A DNA stretch of 64,000 bases. It comes from Undibacterium sp. Jales W-56. GTDB lineage: Bacteria > Pseudomonadota > Gammaproteobacteria > Burkholderiales > Burkholderiaceae_D. The DNA lies in assembly GCF_025548535.1 (NCBI RefSeq), contig NZ_JAJLQW010000006.1, positions 62,001 through 126,000 on the forward strand, given 5' to 3'. Each line of letters starts with the position of its first letter. The stretch's first letter is position 1. This document shows, piece after piece, positions 36,435 to 45,683 of the stretch. A model generated the notes under the pieces. That model did not search any database, had not been told where the DNA came from, and was given only the letters and a program-made list of their open reading frames with translations. Both the position numbers and the translations under genes were made by a program.

Positions 36435-36802
36435 AGCACATCGCCGCGTCACGTACCGCGAGATACATCATGGTTTTCCTGCAGGGACTGCTCCTGCTGG
36501 CCGGCACGCCGCAGACCAGCGTTGCTCAAGGTCTGTCGGATCAAATGGAAATGCGTGGCGCGCGCCAAGTCACAGGGGCGTCGCGCGATACGCCGGAAAT
36601 CGATTGCCAATCCTACGCCTTCTGCTGCCTGGCGCCGCCCGTTCCAGTTCGCGCATCGAGAACGCCGGACCGACTGGACGTGGAATGTGCCGCAGTCGAG
36701 TACCGGCTCGATGTCGACATCCTTGCCTTTTCCTCCGCACTGAGGATGGCATCGGCGCCAATGGTGGCGCTGCGCCTGCTTTATTGTTGTTGGCGAAACT
36801 AG
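36431..36802 (+). CDS. Small exported Cys-rich protein after cusA
   Basis: 123 residues, signal peptide to about residue 32 (TSVAQ), then [13 protein letters not shown], a Cys near residue 85 and CCWRN at the end. Translationally coupled to cusA by ATGA. Like the protein at 29867 it ends in a double cysteine, so the two may be the same kind of exported copper ligand. Family unknown. Confidence 0.55.
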   Translation: MKHIAASRTARYIMVFLQGLLLLAGTPQTSVAQGLSDQMEMRGARQVTGASRDTPEIDCQSYAFCCLAPPVPVRASRTPDRLDVECAAVEYRLDVDILAFSSALRMASAPMVALRLLYCCWRN

Positions 36803-37242
36803 ATCCTCGACCACATTTTTCAGAACCCGATTTGACTACGAGGTGTCGCCATGAATTCTTTTAGAACAATCTTTCCGAGCTGGTCGCGGGCGTGTGGGTA
36901 ACACAGGGCCGGATGTTCCATGTCCCGGCAATCGCAGCCTCGTATCGCCTGCATGCTCCTGCTCGCCGACGCCATTTCCGGTATGCCCGGGCAAAAGGCC
37001 GCCAGCGCCAATTGCGTGAACAGCAAGCGAATCACGGCGAATATAACTGCGACGAGGCGGGTTGTACGGGATGGTTTTACAGCGCCATTCGGATTGAGAG
37101 TTCGGCTATTTTGTATAGCTCGAAGCGGAGGATATCATCCTTTGGCCCCACTGACCGGCGCGGGCCACAATGCTCTACGCCGATGGCTGCGGGGGCGGCG
37201 CAGGAGGGCGTTGCGCCGCGCAATCAGCCTTCGGCAGACTTG
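36803..37242. other. Gap after the cus operon, no gene supported
   Basis: About 440 bases. Several open frames cross it but none has a protein-like pattern, a ribosome site or a family motif; the long plus-strand frames run antisense through the DUF305 gene. It may hold remnants of a further small secreted protein gene. Confidence 0.4.
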
Positions 37243-37644
37243 TTATTTCTTCATATTGGAATGCTGTGCCATCCACTTGTCGAGCGTTGCAATCTCCTTG
37301 GTCTGCTCGGTCACCATCTTTTGCGCCATCTGTTTCAGCTGCTTGTCTGTGCCCCGCGCAAGTTCCATTTTTGCCATGTCGATGGCGCCCTGGTGGTGGC
37401 TGCGCATCATCATGGCAAAATCGTGGTCGGTGTCGCCCGACATCTTCATCGCCTGCATCTCGGACTGCATTTTCGACATCGCGGCCATAAAATCCGGCGC
37501 GGTCGCGGTTTCGCCGCCGGGCGCTGTCGTATGGGCATGGGGTGCCGGGGCGGCTGCCTGGGCAGACACCGCGACGGGGGATATCAGTACGGCGCTGCAG
37601 ACCAGGCCGACAGCGGCTTTTTTCCAAATTAATGGCATTTTCAT
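37243..37644 (-). CDS. DUF305 family exported metal-binding protein
   Basis: 133 residues from the ATG at 37644: signal peptide ending VSAQA, a His-rich linker, then one DUF305 domain with DHDFAMMMRSHHQGAIDMAKMEL and the helical KQMAQKMVTEQTKEIATLDKWM end. His and Met residues in the core fit copper or other soft metals. DUF305 proteins are ferritin-like and widespread in copper islands. Confidence 0.9.
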   Translation of the reverse strand: MKMPLIWKKAAVGLVCSAVLISPVAVSAQAAAPAPHAHTTAPGGETATAPDFMAAMSKMQSEMQAMKMSGDTDHDFAMMMRSHHQGAIDMAKMELARGTDKQLKQMAQKMVTEQTKEIATLDKWMAQHSNMKK

Positions 37645-37699
37645 TGCGTCTCCAAGTTGAGTAATACTCGATTGGCTGTGCAGGGCAAAGCATTCAATG

Positions 37700-38086
37700 C
37701 TAGTGCGCCGCATGGGTAGCAGTGCTGGCGCCCGTCGCAGGTCTTGCCATGGCCCCCATGGCTGCGCAGGACGCGGCGCAGCGCCGGCAGATCTCGGCAC
37801 AGTGTTCCATGTCTCCGATACGCTCGCAGCTCGCGGCGCACGCATCGCACACCTGGGCGCACGCCGCGCAAACGGCGGCGTGCAGTGGAGAATTGCTCAA
37901 CATAAAATTGGCCGACGTCTGGCACAGCTCGGCGCAATTGATCATCAAACGCATATGCTCCGGCTCAAGATGCGCGCCCCCGATTTCGAGGCAGTGGGTC
38001 ATCGCGGTTTGAAGACAAGTTGCGTGGCATTCTGTACAAGCATCGATGCAGATCTGCATTTCACTTGTCAGGGTATGGTGCGTCAT
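37700..38086 (-). CDS. Four-helix bundle copper storage protein (Csp/DUF326 type)
   Basis: 128 residues with 16 cysteines lining helices: CIDACTECHATCL, CAELC, CAACAQVCDACAASC, CAEICRRCAASC. No signal peptide, so a cytosolic Csp3-like Cu(I) store. RBS GGAGG before ATG at 38086. It is 55 bases upstream of the DUF305 gene on the same strand and probably co-transcribed. Two further Csp genes lie at 49719 and 52368. Confidence 0.88.
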   Translation of the reverse strand: MTHHTLTSEMQICIDACTECHATCLQTAMTHCLEIGGAHLEPEHMRLMINCAELCQTSANFMLSNSPLHAAVCAACAQVCDACAASCERIGDMEHCAEICRRCAASCAAMGAMARPATGASTATHAAH

Positions 38087-38189
38087 ATTGACCTCCGTTT
38101 CAAAATGAAATGGCCGTGAGACCATCATGAAGTTGAACATGGAAATGACACCGCGACCGTTCGGTCACACACATTGGCGCGAACCGACG

Positions 38190-39341
38190 TCAAACAGAGG
38201 ATCTGACCGGCACGCTGGTTGACTTCAAGTATGCGCGCAAGCGCCCAGTATTGGCCTCGAAGGGACGATGAAAATAGTAGGCAGCAATGACGATGGCGAC
38301 GTAGATGCCCAGAAATGACAGCAAGTGGATCGGGTCGTTCGGTACCACCTTGTTATGGGCAAGATAGGGAACGAGAGCGGTGACAACGGTAATCAACGGC
38401 ACATGGATGACGTAGAGAGTGAAGGAAAAATCGGCAAAGTGTTTGGCTACGCCTTTTAATTTTGCAACAACTCGTCCCGGGGTCAGGCGGACCTGCGTAC
38501 TTGCCAGGAAAACAATGAAGGCGACGCTGAACAATAAGTCATGAGGGAATGATTGGTAGTTCATGTCGGGATTCTTGTCGTGCACACGGAAGTACACCGC
38601 CACCCCGGCAAACACGAGGAACAAGATTGCTCTGACCGTCGGCGTCGTGCGAATATCGATCCGCGAACCGGCAACGCCCAGCAGCCAGATTGAAAAATAC
38701 AGCATGAGCGGCCCCGGCAGGAGCCAGGTTAGCGAGAGCGCGGCCATCAGCGCGCTGACGCGCGACTGCGTGGAACTCGATCCAAGCGTGATGACGAGCA
38801 GTGGGAAGAGAATGTAATACCAACTCTCGTTCGACAAGCTCCAGAGCGGGAAATTGCCGCCAAATGTAGGCACGGCAATTTTCTGAAGGCCGGCGAGATT
38901 GCCCAGGAATGCAGTGGCCGAGTATTCGTTGCCGGGAACAAAGCTCAAGGCACCCGGGTCGATCTTCGCGGTCACCATGCCCACTCCGAGTGTCAACACA
39001 AAAACCGGAATGAGTACGATCCAGAGCCGGGTCACGCGATCAATGGCGTAGTCGCGGAACGCGCCTGCGCGCCCCGATTTGTTCAGCAGGCTGCCGCCGA
39101 CCAGCCAGCCGCTGAGAAGAAAAAACACCACCACTGCCTGATGGGCGAAGCCGGTAAAAAACGCCACCCCCTGAAACGCGACAGTCGGCGCAGCGATCGT
39201 TCCATAGCCGGGGTATAGCTGGGCGCGTAGATGGGCCAATGCAACCTCGAGCGCCGCCAGTGCGCGTAGCAGCGAAATCAGGAACGAGTGGAGATAGTCA
39301 TCGTTCAGATTGGTGCGCGAAAGCTTGTTTATCTGGATCAT
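38190..39341 (-). CDS. Acyltransferase family 3 membrane protein
   Basis: 383 residues, about ten membrane helices. The family marks are SLLRALAALEVALAHLR near the N-terminus, VVFFLLSGWLVGGSLL with following FRDYAIDRVTRLWIVLIPV. These enzymes O-acylate exopolysaccharide, LPS or peptidoglycan. It has no evident link with copper and interrupts the block. Confidence 0.85.
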   Translation of the reverse strand: MIQINKLSRTNLNDDYLHSFLISLLRALAALEVALAHLRAQLYPGYGTIAAPTVAFQGVAFFTGFAHQAVVVFFLLSGWLVGGSLLNKSGRAGAFRDYAIDRVTRLWIVLIPVFVLTLGVGMVTAKIDPGALSFVPGNEYSATAFLGNLAGLQKIAVPTFGGNFPLWSLSNESWYYILFPLLVITLGSSSTQSRVSALMAALSLTWLLPGPLMLYFSIWLLGVAGSRIDIRTTPTVRAILFLVFAGVAVYFRVHDKNPDMNYQSFPHDLLFSVAFIVFLASTQVRLTPGRVVAKLKGVAKHFADFSFTLYVIHVPLITVVTALVPYLAHNKVVPNDPIHLLSFLGIYVAIVIAAYYFHRPFEANTGRLRAYLKSTSVPVRSSV

Positions 39342-39499
39342 GTTGGCCTCAATTAGTCGAATGCGGGTGCGCTTGCCTGATCGTAGGCCCGCGGCCGATT
39401 CGCTCGCTGACAGTGGTCAAGCCAGGCCCGGGGACCCGGCGGAATTGCCCAACCGTGCGCGTCAAACGCGACAAAAAAGCGCTGTGCTAAAATCGGGCG

Positions 39500-39928
39500 G
39501 TGAAAACGTTAATGAAAACATTGCTCGTCTGGCTGTTGTTGCTGGCGGTGCCCTTCCAGGGCTTCGCTTCGGCAACCATGCTCGTGTGCGCGCCATTTTC
39601 ATCGACACCGATCGCCGAGTTCGAGCGGGCCGCCCCGGCACATGCCGGCGCCGCAGGATCAGAAGCGGAAGCAGCTCCAGCGGCGCACTGTGCGCAGATG
39701 GCGGCGCAGCAAGGCGACGATCCCGGCGCCAAAAAGTCGGGCCACCAGACCAGCATGAAGTGCAGCTCCTGCGCGCTTTGCCATGTTGGAATGGCAATTG
39801 CCTCGCATGAGATTGAACGCCTGCACTTCGGTGTGCAGCAGTTTTCCACCATTCCATTCGACCTGGCCTTTATTGCCGCCGTCGATCTCGACCTCCCCGA
39901 ACGTCCTCCACAAACTTCCCTGATTTGA
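39500..39928 (+). CDS. Small exported Cys/His protein of the copper cluster
   Basis: 142 residues with a signal peptide to about residue 25, then a Ala/Glu-rich stretch and the ligand-rich MKCSSCALCHVGMAIASHE segment. It resembles the DUF2946-like small periplasmic proteins often seen in copper clusters. First gene of the second copper run. Confidence 0.6.
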   Translation: MKTLMKTLLVWLLLLAVPFQGFASATMLVCAPFSSTPIAEFERAAPAHAGAAGSEAEAAPAAHCAQMAAQQGDDPGAKKSGHQTSMKCSSCALCHVGMAIASHEIERLHFGVQQFSTIPFDLAFIAAVDLDLPERPPQTSLI

Positions 39929-40025
39929 CAGGCCGAACCGTTCGCTTTACCACGAGCGGCCAAACCATTGCCCGACCTTGACCACGATAGCGGTGTGAGG
40001 ACGGCGCCGTCTCATCGAGGAAGTC

Positions 40026-40598
40026 ATGAAACCATTTGCAAGGCATTTACCCAGCCTCGCTGCGCTCGTCGCCAGCGTTACTTTAGCCGGCGAACCCGGC
40101 ACAGGCCCGGCTCCGGCCCGGCCGGATCCCGCCGACCCAGCCGCCAGCGTTGCTCCCAGGCCCTACGAGAGCTTCCTCGCGCCTAAAAGGGCCGAATCCG
40201 TGGATAAAGGGTCGCCAGCCAACCATTGGATAGAGGCAAACCGCACGGTCGCTTCGTTCGACTCCATGTCGCTGACGATGGGCGGATCCGATGCAGGCGA
40301 TGGCCGCGGCGCGGACGAGGAACAACAGCCCTCAAAGGCATCGGCAAGCAAGGATCCTCACGCCGGCCACGCCATGTCGAAAGCCAAGGCGGCCGATCCG
40401 CATGCAGGACACGCCATGCCGATGGATATCCCTGAAAAACCTGCGGCCGGCGTGCGCAGGGCCGATGGGAAATCGGCCCGTCCCGCCGACAAGCAAGCAT
40501 CTCCCGCGCCGGTGACAAAGGATGCGCATGCCGGACATAACATGGCGCCGGCCGCGCCGGATCCGCATGCCGTCCATGACGACAAGGAGAAGAAATGA
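40026..40598 (+). CDS. His/Met-repeat periplasmic copper-binding protein
   Basis: 190 residues. Signal-peptide-like start; the C-terminal half has repeated DPHAGHAM-type units (KDPHAGHAM, ADPHAGHAM, KDAHAGHNM, PDPHAVHDD), as in the Met/His repeats of copper-resistance CopA/CopB proteins. Likely a periplasmic copper buffer. The stop overlaps the next gene as ATGA. Confidence 0.7.
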   Translation: MKPFARHLPSLAALVASVTLAGEPGTGPAPARPDPADPAASVAPRPYESFLAPKRAESVDKGSPANHWIEANRTVASFDSMSLTMGGSDAGDGRGADEEQQPSKASASKDPHAGHAMSKAKAADPHAGHAMPMDIPEKPAAGVRRADGKSARPADKQASPAPVTKDAHAGHNMAPAAPDPHAVHDDKEKK

Positions 40599-41995
40599 GC
40601 AAAGGCAATTCAAGACGTCGATACCCCATTTTGGCGCTGGTGTCGGCAGCGATGCTCATCGCCGGTTGTACTACAGTGTCGCCTGACGGGGGCTTCGCCG
40701 ATGTATCCAAGCTTGCCAAGGCGAGACTCGGAGCTGATGCGCACGTTATCCGAAGCGAAACCGACCGGCGCGCCCTTGATGCGATCATCGCCAATACGCT
40801 GGATAAAGAACTGACGGCCGATGGCGCCGTCCAGATCGCTTTGCTGAACAATCGGGGCCTGCAAGCGACCTATCTCGACGTTGGCATTGCCCAGGCCGAC
40901 TTGGTCCAGGCTGGACGGCTGCAAAACCCGTCATTCACCTTTCAACGCACCCACGGCGCCGGCGTTGTCGAGATCGAGCGCTCATTGACACTCAATCTCG
41001 TCAGCCTGCTGACTGCGCCGTTGGCCAAGCGCATTGAAGGCCGTCGTTTCGAGGCCACGCGCCTGATGGTCGCGAACCAGATGCTCGCTCTTGCCGTCCA
41101 GGTCCGGCGCGCCCATGTCGAGGCGGTCGCCGCCGCGCAGGGATTGGACTATGCGCGCCAGGTGAGCCGGTCGGCCGAAGCGAGCGCGGAAATGACGGCA
41201 CGGATGGCGCGGGCTGGCAATTCGAGCCAGCTGGACCTGGCGCGCGCCCAGGCGTTCCGTGCTGAAACGACAGGCGGGGTCGGGCGCGCCACCCAGGAAG
41301 CGACCATGGCGCGCGAAAAGCTGACACGGCTGATGGGACTGTGGGGAAACGACACGGCGTTCAAGCTGCCTACCCGGTTGCCGGAGCTACCCATGGAGCC
41401 CGTCGTGCTTGACAACGTGGAGCGCATCGCCATGCGCGACCGCCTCGATATCCAGGCTGCCAAGATCGAGGCGGCCCAGACTGCCGCGTCCCTCGGTTTG
41501 ACAAGAACCACGCGCTTCATCAATGTGCTCGACCTCGGTTACGTTCGCAACAGCACCGCGGGCGAACCGAGTGCGCGGGGCTATGCAATTTCTGTCGAAA
41601 TCCCGCTGTTTGACTGGGGCACGGCACGGGTCGCCCAGGCAGAAGCGGTGTACATGCAGGCTGCGGACAAGGTCGCCCAGCGGGCAATCGAGGCGCGCAG
41701 CGAAGCACGCGAGAGCTATCTCGGGTATCGCAACGCCTATGACCTGGCGAAACACTATCGCGACGAGGTGATTCCGCTGAGAAAAAAAGTCTCGGACGAG
41801 ACGCTTCTCCGCTACAACGGCATGCTCGTCAGTGTCTTCGAATTGCTGGCCGATTCGCGCGAGCAAGCCGGCGCCGTCAGCAGCTACATCGACGCCCTGA
41901 AAACGTTCTGGCTTGCCCAGGCAGACCTGGAGGCGGCCATTGGCGGGCGTTTGCAGGCAAGCCCATCGGACTCCAATAAAGGATCGAATCCATGA
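40595..41995 (+). CDS. TolC family outer membrane lipoprotein (copper cluster)
   Basis: 466 residues with a lipobox (LIAGC) near residue 22 and TolC-type repeats (QIALLNNRGLQATYLDVGIAQ, SEARESYLGYRNAYDLA). No partner adaptor or RND pump lies next to it; it sits in front of the multicopper oxidase, as CopB-like genes do. Start and stop overlap the neighbours by 4 bases. Confidence 0.85.
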   Translation: MSKGNSRRRYPILALVSAAMLIAGCTTVSPDGGFADVSKLAKARLGADAHVIRSETDRRALDAIIANTLDKELTADGAVQIALLNNRGLQATYLDVGIAQADLVQAGRLQNPSFTFQRTHGAGVVEIERSLTLNLVSLLTAPLAKRIEGRRFEATRLMVANQMLALAVQVRRAHVEAVAAAQGLDYARQVSRSAEASAEMTARMARAGNSSQLDLARAQAFRAETTGGVGRATQEATMAREKLTRLMGLWGNDTAFKLPTRLPELPMEPVVLDNVERIAMRDRLDIQAAKIEAAQTAASLGLTRTTRFINVLDLGYVRNSTAGEPSARGYAISVEIPLFDWGTARVAQAEAVYMQAADKVAQRAIEARSEARESYLGYRNAYDLAKHYRDEVIPLRKKVSDETLLRYNGMLVSVFELLADSREQAGAVSSYIDALKTFWLAQADLEAAIGGRLQASPSDSNKGSNP

Positions 41996-43371
41996 CCAAC
42001 CGTAGAAATTTTATCGGCAGTGCCGGCGTCTTGCTCGCGGGAGCTGCCGCAGTCGGCAAGGCCGCGGCAGCCTCGCTGCCCGAAGCGCCGACCCAGCAGT
42101 CGCCCAACACGATGGCGCCATTGATGCCGCCCAACGGACGCCCCTACAACCCTGTCGTGACCTTGAATGGCTGGTCGCTGCCATGGCGCATGAAAGACGG
42201 GGTGAAAGAATTCCATCTGGTCGCCGAGCCGGTCGTGCGCGAGATCGCCCCAGGCATGAAGGCGAACATGTGGGGATACAACGGTCAAAGTCCTGGGCCG
42301 ACAATCGAGGTGGTCGAAGGCGATCGCATTCGTATTTTTGTCACCAACAAGTTGCCTGAACACACCAGTATCCACTGGCACGGCCAGATCCTTCCCAACG
42401 GGATGGATGGCGTGACCGGCGTCACCCAGCCGGGAATTCAACCGGGCAAGACTTTCATGTACGAATTCGTGGCCCGCCACGCCGGCACGTTCATGTACCA
42501 CCCGCACGCCGACGAGATGGTCCAGATGGCGATGGGCATGATGGGATTTTGGGTCACCCACCCGAAAAATCCTGCGGAACACGCGGTCGACCGCGACTTT
42601 GTCTTCCTGCTCAATGCCTACGATATCGAACCCGGCAGCTATACACCACGAGTCAATACGATGCTTGACCAGAACCTGTGGACCTTCAACAGCCGCGTTT
42701 TTCCGGCAATCGACCCCATGGTCGTGCGCAAGGGCGACCGGGTGCGCATCCGCGCCGGCAACCTCAGCATGACCAACCACCCCTTGCATGTCCACGGGCA
42801 CCGCTTCGAGGTCACCGGCACTGATGGCGGATGGGTGCGGCCGTCGGCGCGCTGGCCGGAAGTGACGACGGATATTGGTGTCGGGCAAATGCGGGCGATC
42901 GAATTCCTTGCCGACAACCCGGGCGACTGGGCTTTTCACTGCCACAAGTCGCATCACACCATGAATGCGATGGGCCATTCGGTCCCCACGATGATCGGCG
43001 TCGACCAGCGCGGCGTCGCGAAAACGATCAACGACCTGGTCCCCGACTATATGGTCATGGGCGACAAGGGGGGCTCGATGGGGGGAATGGAAATGCCGCT
43101 CCCCGAGAACACCTTGCCGATGATGTCCGGAGACGGCCCGTTCGACCGGATCGATATGGGTGGGATGTTCACGCTGCTCAAGGTACGCGAGGGCCTCGCC
43201 CGGAACGATTACAAGGATCCCGGCTGGTACCGGCATCCAAAGGGCACGTTGGCAGTGGAGTGGACCGGGGACATGCCGACGGCGCCGAGCGCGCCCGACC
43301 GGCCCGCTTCCACCCAGGCCGGCGAAAAGATAATGAATGTAAAGAAGAGCAGTGGCCACAGTGGCCATTGA
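41992..43371 (+). CDS. Multicopper oxidase
   Basis: 459 residues with a twin-arginine-like start (NRRNFIGSAGVLLAGAA). Three cupredoxin domains; copper sites HWHG, MYHPHADE, HPLHVHGHRF and WAFHCHKSHHTMNA are all intact. The C-terminal part is Met-rich (GGSMGGMEMP). Periplasmic cuprous oxidase of the CopA/CueO/CumA type. Belongs to the coupled run with the TolC-type gene. Confidence 0.93.
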   Translation: MTNRRNFIGSAGVLLAGAAAVGKAAAASLPEAPTQQSPNTMAPLMPPNGRPYNPVVTLNGWSLPWRMKDGVKEFHLVAEPVVREIAPGMKANMWGYNGQSPGPTIEVVEGDRIRIFVTNKLPEHTSIHWHGQILPNGMDGVTGVTQPGIQPGKTFMYEFVARHAGTFMYHPHADEMVQMAMGMMGFWVTHPKNPAEHAVDRDFVFLLNAYDIEPGSYTPRVNTMLDQNLWTFNSRVFPAIDPMVVRKGDRVRIRAGNLSMTNHPLHVHGHRFEVTGTDGGWVRPSARWPEVTTDIGVGQMRAIEFLADNPGDWAFHCHKSHHTMNAMGHSVPTMIGVDQRGVAKTINDLVPDYMVMGDKGGSMGGMEMPLPENTLPMMSGDGPFDRIDMGGMFTLLKVREGLARNDYKDPGWYRHPKGTLAVEWTGDMPTAPSAPDRPASTQAGEKIMNVKKSSGHSGH

Positions 43372-43407
43372 ATCACCACCGATTGCAAACCACCCAAAGG
43401 AGACACC

Positions 43408-43758
43408 ATGAACTATTTGAATTCGATGATCGCTACCGCAGCCTTGCTGTGCGCCGTGACCTTGCCAAGCGCCGCGACGGCCCATGAAGGCCACGACGAC
43501 AAGCACGCTGTCGCAGCCGCCAGCGCGACCACCGCTGAACTATCGGAAGGCGAAGTGAAAAAGGTCGATAAGCCAGCCGGCAAGATCACCATCAAACATG
43601 GCCCGCTGCGCAACCTGGATATGCCGGGGATGACGATGGTGTTCAAGGTAAAGAATCCGGCGATGCTCGATACGGTCAAGGTCGGAGACAAGATCAACTT
43701 TGTTGCCGAAAAAGTCAATGGCAGCTTGACCTTGACCCAGTTGGAACCTTCAAAGTAA
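43408..43758 (+). CDS. CusF-like periplasmic copper chaperone
   Basis: 116 residues: signal peptide ending ATAH, HEGHDDKH, then the CusF barrel (EVKKVDKPAGKITIKHGPL...DMPGMTMVFKVK, VKVGDKINF). His and the two Met ligands are present but the Trp that normally stacks on copper is a Met here (LDMPGMTM). AAAGGAG precedes the ATG. Confidence 0.88.
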   Translation: MNYLNSMIATAALLCAVTLPSAATAHEGHDDKHAVAAASATTAELSEGEVKKVDKPAGKITIKHGPLRNLDMPGMTMVFKVKNPAMLDTVKVGDKINFVAEKVNGSLTLTQLEPSK

Positions 43759-43830
43759 GCAATGACAGGTGGTCCGGCCACGAGCGCCGGACGCGCCCAG
43801 GATCAGAACATCACAACAGGAGAATAAAAC

Positions 43831-44196
43831 ATGACCACCAAAAACATTATTGTCGCCATCGCGCTGGGCCTCGGCAGTCTGACGGCGACGTTGGCGCAGG
43901 CCCATGCGAAAATTGAAGCATCCGAGCCGAAAGCCGACAGCGAGCTGGCCGCGGCACCGACGTCCGTCCGGCTGCACTTCAACGAAAAACTGGAGCCGGC
44001 GTTCAGCAAGATCGAGCTGCTTGACGCGAAGAACTCGCCCGTGAAGCTGCCCAAGGCAGTAGTCGACAGCAAGGATGCCAAAGTCATGTCGGCGCAAGTC
44101 CCGGCACTGACTCCGGGGCAATACCTGGTCCGCTGGTCGACAATGACCCACGACGGCCACAAGGCGAAGGGGGAATACCACTTCAAGGTGAAATAG
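43831..44196 (+). CDS. copC: Copper resistance protein CopC
   Basis: 121 residues: signal peptide ending AQA then HAKIEASEPKADSELAAAPT, the N-terminal His of the mature protein being the Cu(II) ligand, then RLHFNEKLEPAFSKIEL and WSTMTHDGHKAKGEYHF with the other ligands. Periplasmic Cu carrier acting with CopD, whose gene starts 2 bases after the stop. Confidence 0.93.
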   Translation: MTTKNIIVAIALGLGSLTATLAQAHAKIEASEPKADSELAAAPTSVRLHFNEKLEPAFSKIELLDAKNSPVKLPKAVVDSKDAKVMSAQVPALTPGQYLVRWSTMTHDGHKAKGEYHFKVK

Positions 44197-44197
44197 C

Positions 44198-45127
44198 ATG
44201 GGCGGCGACATCCAGACGGCGATTACGGTCGCGACGGTCCTGCTTAACCTGGCGATGGCAGTAGCGGTCGGCGCCACGATGGCGTCGCTGTGGTTGGCAA
44301 CCGGTTCATCGAACTGGTCCAGTAGGCGTTTGCGCTACCTGCGGCCCGTACGGCTGGGCGCGATCGCGCTCGCCCTGGTGGCCCTGGGCCTCTTGCTCCT
44401 TCTTGTTTCAGCGTCTATGGCGGAAGTCCCCGTGACCGAAGCTGGCGAGGCAACGCGCGCGATGCTAACCGGCAGCCACTTTGGCCTGGCCTGGGCGATC
44501 GGTATGGCCGCGCTGATCGCCGCGGCGCTTCTCGCGGCGCTGCCGGCACGCGCATTTCCGTTGACCGCCAGTGCCGTCGCAGCGCTTGCGGTGGTTTTCT
44601 ACACGCGCAGCATGGTCAGTCACGCGTCCGCGAACGGCGACTTCAATCTGACCATGGCGGCGGACTGGATCCACCTGTGCCTGATCAGCGTGTGGGTCGG
44701 CGAAGTCGCTATCGCGGGCATGCTAACACTGCGGCCAACTGCTGCCTTGCAGCAGGACGATCGGGGCGAGATAGCCGCCTACATCGAGAACCTGTCCACC
44801 TCAGCCACAGTCGCACTTGCCGGCATTGTCGCCACGGGCGCATACAGTGCATGGCATAACCTTGGCAGCCTGGACGGTCTGTCGGGCAATCGGTATGGCA
44901 CTGTCCTGTCGGTGAAGGTGGCCATGGTCGTCGTCGCGGTCATGTTGGGGGGCTTCAACCGCTTTGTCGCCATGCCGCCGCTTCTCGCCGGCCTGCGCGG
45001 CAACAGCGCAACCATGGATCCTTGGCGGACATTCACGCTCGTCCTGCGTGTGGAAGCAGTGTTGCTGCTGGGCGTACTGGTCGCGGCCGCCCTCCTTAGC
45101 GCGACATCGCCGCCGACCGCGGCATGA
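44198..45127 (+). CDS. copD: Copper resistance membrane protein CopD
   Basis: 309 residues, about eight helices. It has the CopD marks: HFGLAWAIGM, SHASANGDFNLTMAADWIHLCLISVWVGEVAIAG and GTVLSVKVAMVVVAVMLGGFNRF. It takes copper with CopC. Immediately downstream of copC. Confidence 0.92.
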   Translation: MGGDIQTAITVATVLLNLAMAVAVGATMASLWLATGSSNWSSRRLRYLRPVRLGAIALALVALGLLLLLVSASMAEVPVTEAGEATRAMLTGSHFGLAWAIGMAALIAAALLAALPARAFPLTASAVAALAVVFYTRSMVSHASANGDFNLTMAADWIHLCLISVWVGEVAIAGMLTLRPTAALQQDDRGEIAAYIENLSTSATVALAGIVATGAYSAWHNLGSLDGLSGNRYGTVLSVKVAMVVVAVMLGGFNRFVAMPPLLAGLRGNSATMDPWRTFTLVLRVEAVLLLGVLVAAALLSATSPPTAA

Positions 45128-45168
45128 CCCATTTCTTTCACCCATTCATCACCACAAGGAGTACGAAT

Positions 45169-45609
45169 ATGCAATATCGAGTTGTTCTGTCCCTGCTGAT
45201 CGCCACCATTTCCGTCCAAGTATCGGCGGCGCCAGCATCCGCACCCAACGATGCACTTTCCAGTTTCTACGCCGCACTTGCCAGTGGCGACCGCACGAAA
45301 GCGCTCGCGCTCCTTTCGCCGTCAGTGGCCATTTACGAGGCTGGCCACGTGGAGTCGTCGCGCGAGGAATACGCCAGCCATCATCTCGCCGGCGATATCG
45401 CTTTTGCCAAGACCTCCACGCGTAAAGTGCGCAAGCACTCCGAAAAGGTCGAAGGCAATCTGGCCGTCATTTGGGAAGAGACCGAAACCACGACGGCGTC
45501 CGGTTCCAAGCCTGGGACTTCCTACGGTACCGAAACGGCGCTTCTCGAAAACGTGGATGGCCAATGGCGCATCACGCACGTGCATTGGTCGTCGCGCAAG
45601 GGGAAGTGA
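45169..45609 (+). CDS. Exported SnoaL/NTF2-like protein
   Basis: 146 residues from the ATG at 45169 (AAGGAG upstream): signal peptide ending VSAAP, then a cone-shaped NTF2 fold (DALSSFYAALASGDRTKALALLSPSVAIYE, HLAGDIAF, WRITHVHWSSRKGK). Proteins of this kind with DUF4440 are often in copper operons; a role in copper binding is possible, but no function is known. Confidence 0.75.
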   Translation: MQYRVVLSLLIATISVQVSAAPASAPNDALSSFYAALASGDRTKALALLSPSVAIYEAGHVESSREEYASHHLAGDIAFAKTSTRKVRKHSEKVEGNLAVIWEETETTTASGSKPGTSYGTETALLENVDGQWRITHVHWSSRKGK

Positions 45610-45683
45610 TCGCACGCGGCCCCGGTAGGGGCCGCGTTTTGGAAGGATCGTGACATCGACCAGCAGTCAAAACGAAGGAAGAT

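Noticed and set aside
36892..37660. Two overlapping plus-strand frames after cusA
   Set aside because: They cross antisense through the DUF305 gene and lack a protein-like pattern in the free part.
41884..43506. Minus-strand open frame of 540 codons
   Set aside because: Antisense to the multicopper oxidase, whose copper motifs and operon overlaps are clear. High-GC shadow frame.
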